Source: an uncultured Bacteroidota bacterium (lineage in GTDB: Bacteria; Bacteroidota; Bacteroidia; Flavobacteriales; Flavobacteriaceae). From it: a stretch of DNA of 15,000 bases. Position numbers and translations under genes: made by a program. The notes beneath the pieces were generated by a model. That model searched no databases and was not told where the DNA came from. It saw only the letters and a program-made list of their open reading frames with translations. Location of the stretch: the NCBI GenBank assembly GCA_903819815.1, contig CAIJFC010000147.1:1-15000 (forward strand), given 5' to 3'. This document shows, one piece after another, positions 1-4,676 of this stretch (the stretch's first letter is position 1; each line of letters starts with the position of its first letter).

Positions 1-124
1 AATTTTCATTAAAAACACCTACATAAAACATAGTCATCGAATCTTTTAAACAAACAAAACTGCCAAAAAACTTGTGTATGTCCTAAATTATGTTTAATTC
101 TGCAACGAACTAAAAATTACTTCT

Positions 125-367
125 ATGTTGTTTTCAAATAAAATTAATGTCGACAAAATCAGCGTTTCTTTGATAGAAGAGATTTTAGGCTTTAATGAAC
201 CAGAGTACATTTTGTCTTCTGATGCTAAAGAAATAATAGAAAATAAGCAAATAGGTTTAACTATTCACTCAAACTCTGATGAAATTTTTGCTTTGCTTGA
301 TGAATTACAAATTCCTTATCAAGACAAAACAATGCAGCTATCGTTTTACGATTTGGATGGGAAATAA
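125..367 (+). pseudogene. short orphan reading frame, probably a truncated 5' gene end
   Basis: An 80-codon frame starting MLFSNKINVDK, acidic and soluble in character, with no signal peptide or membrane segment. I do not recognise the family. From about base 333 another frame clearly encodes sulfatase sequence, so the real protein information here probably stops near residue 68-70, and the last residues (LSFYDLDGK) would be out-of-frame reading of sulfatase DNA. Alternatively it is a small intact protein overlapping the sulfatase remnant; the ending SFYDLDGK faintly recalls glyoxalase/VOC-fold proteins, but I do not rely on that. No convincing promoter or terminator is visible in the 124 bases before it, which hold only AT-rich sequence. 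Confidence 0.35.
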
Positions 368-539
368 TTTCAGAAGCAACCAACCATTTAATGCCGATTG
401 GATTGTGGGAACAGAATTGTATGATTATGAAAAAGACCCGAACGAAACTATAAATGTTGTAAATGAAGAAGCTTATAAAGCTGTTTCAAAAGAATTGAAA
501 GGCAAAATACTTGCGTTTTTTAAATCCCAAGTAAAATAA
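333..539 (+). pseudogene. C-terminal remnant of a family S1 sulfatase
   Basis: The frame ending at 539 reads SYRFTIWMGNNF, then VGTELYDYEKDPNETINVV and a helical tail ending in FFKSQVK. The ELYDxxxDPxExxNVV block is the hallmark near the C-terminus of iduronate-2-sulfatase-like S1 sulfatases. Such enzymes are usually about 450-550 residues, with an N-terminal CxPSR site where cysteine becomes formylglycine; neither that site nor the core domain is present. Only about 65 residues remain. The frame stays open back to about 279, but sulfatase-like sequence is recognisable only from about 333, so a breakpoint lies close by. The stop is 11 bases before the formylglycine-generating enzyme gene, consistent with a former sulfatase-activator operon. 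Identity is from motif recognition only. Confidence 0.65.
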
Positions 540-550
540 TTATAAAAAAA

Positions 551-1708
551 ATGACAAAAAACCCTAAATATAAGAGCTTTAAAACCATTATAAAATATGG
601 TGTCATATTGTTTTTTCTCTTCAGCAACGCATTTATATTTGGGCAAATAAAAACAAATTCTTCTAAAAAAACAGTTCCTGCTAAAAAGACGTGTTGTACG
701 ACAACTATTCCGAAAAGATTTGGAAATCCCACAAAAAAAATTGAAACTAATACGCCAACAAAATTAAAAAACAGCGCAGGAATGGTTTGGATTCCAGGTG
801 GAGTTTTTAGTATGGGCGCAGACAATAAGCAAGGGCGTCAGGACGAATTTCCAAAACACAACGTAAAAGTAAGTGGCTTTTATATGGATAGTACCGAAGT
901 GACAAATGCCCAATTCGAAAAATTTGTTTCCGAAACAGGCTATATCACCACCGCCGAAAAAGATGTTAATTGGGACGAATTAAAAAAACAATTACCCGCA
1001 GACACCCCAAAACCAGATGCCGAAACCTTGAAAGCAGCATCGCTTGTGTTTGTTCCAACTGAAGGCGAAGTGAGTTTGCAAGATTATAGCCAATGGTGGC
1101 AATGGACGCATGGCGCGAATTGGAAACATCCAAAAGGCCCGGAAAGCGATATTATTGGAAAAGAAAATTACCCAGTAATTCATATCAGTTGGGACGATGC
1201 CAACGCCTATTGTAAATGGGCCGGAAAACGTTTGCCTACAGAAGCCGAATGGGAATTTGCCGCAAGAGGAAGCTTAAAAAATTCGGTTTATACTTGGGGA
1301 AATGAAAAAATTGACGAAGGAAAAACACATTGCAATTATTGGCAAGGTAGTTTTCCATACAAAAACGAAACGGTTGATGGGTTTTATGGCGCAGCACCTG
1401 TAAAAACTTTTGCACCAAATGGCTACGGATTATATGATATGGCAGGAAATGTTTGGGAATGGTGCGCAGATAAATACAACAATACCTATTACGATTCCTT
1501 CAAAAAAATAACCATCGCTGTTAATCCAAAAGGACCAGAAAAAAGTTTTGACCCAGATGAGCCTTTGGTTGCCAAAAGAGTAATGCGAGGCGGGTCTTTT
1601 TTATGTAATGAATCCTATTGTAGCGGCTACCGCGTTTCGGCGAGAATGAAAAGTTCCTCCGATTCTTCAATGGAACATTTGGGTTTTAGATGTGTGGCTA
1701 ATAAATAG
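551..1708 (+). CDS. formylglycine-generating enzyme (sulfatase-modifying factor), exported
   Basis: A 385-residue protein. Residues about 1-32 form a signal peptide (basic start, hydrophobic GVILFFLFSNAFIFG), so it should act in the periplasm. A linker with several Lys/Thr and Cys48-Cys49 follows, then an FGE-sulfatase domain from about 77 (MVWIPGGVFSMG) to 384, with family blocks RLPTEAEWEFAARG, CNYWQGSFP, NGYGLYDMAGNVWEW and LGFRC. The redox pair of aerobic FGE is present as Cys352 and Cys357 in GGSFLCNESYC, with the same five-residue spacing as human SUMF1 Cys336/Cys341. This argues for true oxygen-dependent conversion of a sulfatase cysteine to formylglycine rather than a non-catalytic relative (PvdO or EgtB type). 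It is followed after 8 bases by the cupin gene. The oddity is that its adjacent sulfatase is truncated, so any substrate must be encoded elsewhere. Confidence 0.88.
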   Translation: MTKNPKYKSFKTIIKYGVILFFLFSNAFIFGQIKTNSSKKTVPAKKTCCTTTIPKRFGNPTKKIETNTPTKLKNSAGMVWIPGGVFSMGADNKQGRQDEFPKHNVKVSGFYMDSTEVTNAQFEKFVSETGYITTAEKDVNWDELKKQLPADTPKPDAETLKAASLVFVPTEGEVSLQDYSQWWQWTHGANWKHPKGPESDIIGKENYPVIHISWDDANAYCKWAGKRLPTEAEWEFAARGSLKNSVYTWGNEKIDEGKTHCNYWQGSFPYKNETVDGFYGAAPVKTFAPNGYGLYDMAGNVWEWCADKYNNTYYDSFKKITIAVNPKGPEKSFDPDEPLVAKRVMRGGSFLCNESYCSGYRVSARMKSSSDSSMEHLGFRCVANK

Positions 1709-1716
1709 AAATTTCA

Positions 1717-2382
1717 ATGAAAAAAACATTTTTTTTAGCGATTTTATTAGTGATAAATTTCAAGATTTCTTTTGGGAAAAATTACGTATTACCATTAAAA
1801 TTCGAAAAAACTTTCATTTTCAACGATTCTATTACAATTGATAATGCCTATTTCTTGGTGACTAAAAACGGAACAAATTGTTCAAAATCATTTGCAGAAA
1901 ATTATGGAAGTCGCGTAATTGTTGCTTTAGATAATGTGAAAATAAAAAGTAGCAAAGGGACATTTAATTTAAAACGAGGCGAAATTGCCGTTTTTTTAGA
2001 ATCGGAATCCTACGAATCGCCAATCGGAAGTTTTTTTGAAGTTGCTTTCAAGAAAAATCATCCCGAATTGAAACAACCCGAAAAATGGGTTGAGCCTCTA
2101 AAAAATAAAATTATTTATGACGATGCCGAATTCAGAGTTTTTGAAGAACGACTGAATCCAGGGGATGTTCGCGAATTGCATAGTCACGCGCAACAAATTG
2201 TAGTTCGATTGAATACGGTACAATTAACCGATCCGAGATTTCATCCTGAAGGAAAAACGGGAACGGGGATTCAAGTAGAAAATACCGCGAAATTCGCAGA
2301 ACCGATGGTGCATGTTACCAAAAATCTAAGTAAAATTCCGCTATTTAATATCGTAATTGAATTTAAAATTCCGCATCAATAA
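1717..2382 (+). CDS. secreted cupin-fold protein
   Basis: A 221-residue protein with a signal peptide (MKKTFFLAILLVINFKISFG). The second half, about 136-217, resembles a cupin barrel: RVFEERLNPGD, then the metal-site-like LHSHAQQIVVRLN with His155 and His157. Gly149-x5-His-x-His fits cupin motif 1, but the usual glutamate after the second histidine is replaced by Gln/Ile, so metal binding or catalysis may differ from the classical type. The first half (about 25-115) may be a degenerate second barrel. It lies 8 bases after the formylglycine-generating enzyme gene, and its TAA shares a base with the following ATG, so all three frames were probably co-transcribed. Similar small cupins occur near polysaccharide operons, but the specific role here is unknown. 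Confidence 0.6.
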   Translation: MKKTFFLAILLVINFKISFGKNYVLPLKFEKTFIFNDSITIDNAYFLVTKNGTNCSKSFAENYGSRVIVALDNVKIKSSKGTFNLKRGEIAVFLESESYESPIGSFFEVAFKKNHPELKQPEKWVEPLKNKIIYDDAEFRVFEERLNPGDVRELHSHAQQIVVRLNTVQLTDPRFHPEGKTGTGIQVENTAKFAEPMVHVTKNLSKIPLFNIVIEFKIPHQ

Positions 2383-2555
2383 TGAAAGCATTTAAACACT
2401 TTTTGTTCGGAATAACATCTTTATTGACTCTTGATGGATTTTCTCATGTAAATGGAGCCGTCAAATTTGGTCTTCCTGCCGCACCACTTGATGCCATATT
2501 TAAAAACGCATCACTGCCGTTTAATGCGGTAGAAAAAACTCCATTGGAACCTTGA
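2382..2555 (+). pseudogene. 5' fragment of a third operon gene (signal peptide only)
   Basis: An ATG overlaps the cupin stop codon (TAATG), typical of translational coupling. It starts MKAFKHFLFGITSLLTL, which looks like a signal peptide. From about residue 20 onward (base ~2440) the DNA is instead the antisense of a leftward secreted-protein gene, and the frame runs on as antisense nonsense to a TGA at 2553-2555. I infer that the original gene was cut near 2440. A total of 57 codons could be translated, but the tail is probably not meaningful protein. Confidence 0.45.
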
Positions 2556-2716
2556 GTATAATAAATTCCTGCTGGTGTTGTTGATGTTCCTCCTAAATAG
2601 GAAGCTGATGCAGTAGCTCCAAAAGTTTCATGGAATACGGTTTGACTATTTCCGAGATTGGCACATAGAATAAGTACTAATAAAAGTGATTTAAAATTGA
2701 GTAATAATTTTTTCAT
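2444..2716 (-). pseudogene. truncated N-terminus of a secreted (probably T9SS-type) protein
   Basis: Ninety residues: a signal peptide (MKKLLLNFKSLLLVLILCANLGNSQ), then TVFHETFG and a Gly/Ser/Thr-rich stretch (GTSTTPAGIYYTQGSNGVF, SDAFLNMASSGAAGRPNL). In Flavobacteriia this type of N-terminus belongs to multidomain secreted proteins of several hundred residues, many ending in a T9SS sorting domain. Here the frame hits TGA at 2444-2446 where it meets the severed end of the rightward operon. No continuation is seen in the other frames just beyond, so this is truncation by rearrangement rather than a simple frameshift. Its promoter at 2796-2825 appears intact. Confidence 0.55.
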
Positions 2717-2795
2717 AATGGTTGTTTTTTGTTGCTATTTTTTGAAATGAGAAATCTAATTAATTTATAAGGACAAATAAATTTTTCTAACAACA

Positions 2796-2825
2796 CAAAT
2801 CTAATAGCAAATTTTTATTTGCCAA
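2796..2825 (-). promoter_or_regulatory. Flavobacterium-type promoter for the truncated leftward gene
   Basis: On the minus strand a TTG (2825-2823) is followed after 19 bases by TAGATTTG (2803-2796), matching the known Flavobacterium -33/-7 consensus TTG-N17-23-TAnnTTTG. Transcription would start near 2790, giving a leader of about 73 bases before the ATG at 2716. This is the best promoter match I found in the window. Confidence 0.55.
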
Positions 2826-2943
2826 TACTAAAATGGGGGTAAAATTGTACAGAACTAATGAAATTAGAGGTTTAAAAACAGGTTTAAAAAAATACTGCTT
2901 TTTTTTTACATTATTAGTATCGATAATAACTTTGCGAACAAAT

Positions 2944-2973
2944 AAAAAGGGAAACAATTTGCTTCCCTTTTTT
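2944..2973. terminator. intrinsic terminator hairpin, usable on either strand
   Basis: Perfect 10-bp arms, AAAAAGGGAA (2944-2953) and TTCCCTTTTT (2963-2972), around a 9-base loop. The A-run on the left and T-run on the right give a U-tract in both directions. It can back up the sus-operon terminator for leftward transcripts or stop rightward ones. Confidence 0.6.
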
Positions 2974-3017
2974 ATCTAAATAAAATTCAATTTATTCGGT
3001 AGTAATAAACTTTTAAA

Positions 3018-3047
3018 ACAAAAAAAACCTCTCACATGGAGAGGTTT
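3018..3047 (-). terminator. intrinsic terminator of the sus operon
   Basis: Arms AAACCTCTC (3025-3033) and GAGAGGTTT (3039-3047) pair perfectly around a 5-base loop. On the minus strand the stem is followed by a run of T with few interruptions (complement of 3018-3027). It lies 23 bases after the stop of the SusF-like gene, at the right place and in the right direction to end leftward transcription. Confidence 0.75.
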
Positions 3048-3070
3048 AATTTATTTAATTAAAGAAATAA

Positions 3071-4498
3071 TTATTCTTTGATTAATTTGATAGTTTTTTC
3101 GTTAAGATTCAAATCTGTTACTTTTACGAAGTAAATACCTTGATTTAATTCTGAGATAGATAAACTTTCGTTTGCAGCTTTAGTATTAAAAGTTTTCACT
3201 AATTGACCTGTCAAGTTAAAAATTTGAACTTTAGCAACATCTGCATTAATAGCAAACATTCCTTTAGTTGGATTTGGAGCTAAAGAAAATAAATTTTGAT
3301 CAAATTGATTAGTAGATAATACATCTGCAAAATTATAAGCTTTTGTAAGGTTGTTGAATGTAACATTATAGGTTCCTGCTACTGCTTGAATATCTCCATT
3401 TCCTGGATTTCCGGTTGGAAATGCATCGCCACCCCATGAAGTAGCCCAGTCATGATCTCTTCTGAATTTACAACCTTCAGTTGTCATAACTAAATTATCA
3501 AGAGAATAATTTAATCCATCTGTTGTAATTAAATCAGAGTCAACTCCCCATCCGCCTACAGCAGCACCAGTTAAGCTAATTTGTGGAAAAGCAAAGCTAT
3601 ATGCACCAGTTACAATATTTAATTTTGCATCATAATTCCCCGCAGTAGTTACTGTAATATTATTGCCTGTTGAAACTCCAGATGGAAAAGCAGCGTCACC
3701 CCAAGTAGTTGCCCAGTCATGATCTTTACGAAATTTACAATCCGCTGCCAATAAAGCAATATCATTCAATCGATAATTGTCAGTATCTACAGGTGTTAAA
3801 TCAAAATCAAAACCAGTTCCCCAGCCGCCAACAGCAGCACCGGTTAAACTAATTAATTGAAACAATGGAGCCGGTGTAAACACGTAATCTCCTGAAACAA
3901 CATTAATACTAATAGTAGTATAAGATCCAGCAGTCGCAGGAATTAAATCGGTATTACTTAATGCACTACCTATTGGGAAAGTTGTTCCACCATAAAGTAC
4001 GCCGTCAATAGAAAACTGAGCATCACCAGCAACTAAAGTAGCATTAGATACAGTAAAAGTAACTAAATCTGCAGTACTTAAAACTATTCCGCCTACGGTA
4101 GTTACAGCAGAGCCAACTAACTTAACAACAGGAATTGGAGTACCCCCAGCAAAAGAAAACGCTCCTGTAGCTATGTCAAAAGATACGTCATAAACACCTG
4201 CTATTGCTAATATATTATTGTTTACTCCAGGAGTTGTATCAGCAGTACCGGAAGGCCATGTTGCTGCGCCATTTCCATTTCCATAAGCTGTAGTCCACGC
4301 ATGATCTAGTCTAAATTTGAATTCTCCCCCTGCCATAGGAACGGCAGTTCCAGTCCAGATACCATCTGCATCTGCATCAGTTAAATCATAGTCAGTTGAC
4401 CAACTTCCGGTTGCCCCAACACCAATTAATGATACTTGGGCGTTAATGTTAATTGCAGTAAAAACAATTGCAATTAGTAATAGTAGTTTTGTTTTCAT
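3071..4498 (-). CDS. SusE/SusF-like starch-binding protein with T9SS sorting domain
   Basis: A 475-residue protein with a type I signal peptide (MKTKLLLLIAIVFTAININA, cleavage likely before Gln21) and no lipobox. Four consecutive SusE/SusF-type carbohydrate-binding repeats lie at about 22-118, 123-208, 214-304 and 306-391. Repeats 1, 3 and 4 keep an aromatic-rich block such as KFRKDHDWATTWGDAAFP (255-272); repeat 2 is diverged and lacks it. Residues about 402-475 form a type A T9SS sorting domain (LAPNPTKGMF, then QIFNLTGQLVKTF, GIYFVKV and a final KLIKE). It is therefore probably exported through the outer membrane and attached to or released from the surface, holding starch for the amylase. 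Classical SusE/SusF are lipoproteins, so this delivery route is different. It is the last gene of the leftward cluster, 178 bases after the amylase, and may also have its own promoter. Confidence 0.82.
   Translation of the reverse strand: MKTKLLLLIAIVFTAININAQVSLIGVGATGSWSTDYDLTDADADGIWTGTAVPMAGGEFKFRLDHAWTTAYGNGNGAATWPSGTADTTPGVNNNILAIAGVYDVSFDIATGAFSFAGGTPIPVVKLVGSAVTTVGGIVLSTADLVTFTVSNATLVAGDAQFSIDGVLYGGTTFPIGSALSNTDLIPATAGSYTTISINVVSGDYVFTPAPLFQLISLTGAAVGGWGTGFDFDLTPVDTDNYRLNDIALLAADCKFRKDHDWATTWGDAAFPSGVSTGNNITVTTAGNYDAKLNIVTGAYSFAFPQISLTGAAVGGWGVDSDLITTDGLNYSLDNLVMTTEGCKFRRDHDWATSWGGDAFPTGNPGNGDIQAVAGTYNVTFNNLTKAYNFADVLSTNQFDQNLFSLAPNPTKGMFAINADVAKVQIFNLTGQLVKTFNTKAANESLSISELNQGIYFVKVTDLNLNEKTIKLIKE
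3326..3859 (-). repeat. tandem internal duplication (repeats 3 and 4 of the SusF-like protein)
   Basis: Two adjacent units of about 270 bases. Both begin ISLTGAAVGGWG and both contain KFR-DHDWAT-WG--AFP, and long stretches also match at the DNA level (for example CCCAGTCATGATCT at 3451 and 3712). Their similarity far exceeds that to repeats 1 and 2, pointing to a recent duplication of one binding module. Confidence 0.75.
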
Positions 4499-4535
4499 AA
4501 TTTGTTATTATATTTAAGGTTAAAATTCAATTAAG

Positions 4536-4543
4536 CAAATTTA
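4536..4543 (-). promoter_or_regulatory. possible -7 promoter box for the SusF-like gene
   Basis: TAAATTTG on the minus strand matches TAnnTTTG and lies 37 bases before the ATG. No TTG is found at the expected 17-23 base distance; the nearest upstream one is 11 bases away. The call is weak. Confidence 0.3.
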
Positions 4544-4614
4544 AAATTTATTTGCAATATTTTTATTAAAGTAAAAAAAAAAGTCTAACGAAAACGATGT
4601 AGTGTTAATAAATA

Positions 4615-4647
4615 CATTATTTATTGCCTTAATAATGAATAATTCAT
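4615..4647 (-). terminator. weak AT-only inverted repeats after the amylase gene
   Basis: CATTATT (4615-4621) pairs with AATAATG (4631-4637), and ATGAAT (4635-4640) pairs with ATTCAT (4642-4647), so alternative small hairpins overlap. They lie 30-60 bases past the amylase stop. The stems lack G/C content and a following U-tract, so termination would be partial at best. Confidence 0.2.
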
Positions 4648-4676
4648 AAATCGTGTCTCTTTTCTTATCGCTCCAA

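Larger units (their letters stand above)
2717..3070. other. 354-bp intergenic region between left patchwork and sus operon
   Basis: No coding frame is supported here. It contains the promoter of the truncated leftward gene (2796-2825), an isolated TAACTTTG -7-like box on the plus strand (2927-2934), and two intrinsic-terminator hairpins (2944-2973 and 3018-3047). The rest is AT-rich sequence with nothing else recognised. Confidence 0.7.

Noticed and set aside
310..367. Glyoxalase/VOC-like ending (SFYDLDGK) of the first short frame
   Set aside because: The same bases read in another frame give convincing sulfatase sequence (YRFTIWMGNNF), so the VOC-like string is probably accidental.
2382..2555. 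Possible intact 57-residue secreted peptide after the cupin gene
   Set aside because: Residues beyond about 20 are the antisense of a typical secreted-protein N-terminus, so the frame's length is fortuitous.
4586..4601. Second LacI-operator-like site (AACGAAAACGATG) upstream of the SusF-like gene
   Set aside because: It shares only the GAAAACG half with the operator at 13496-13509 and has no dyad symmetry.
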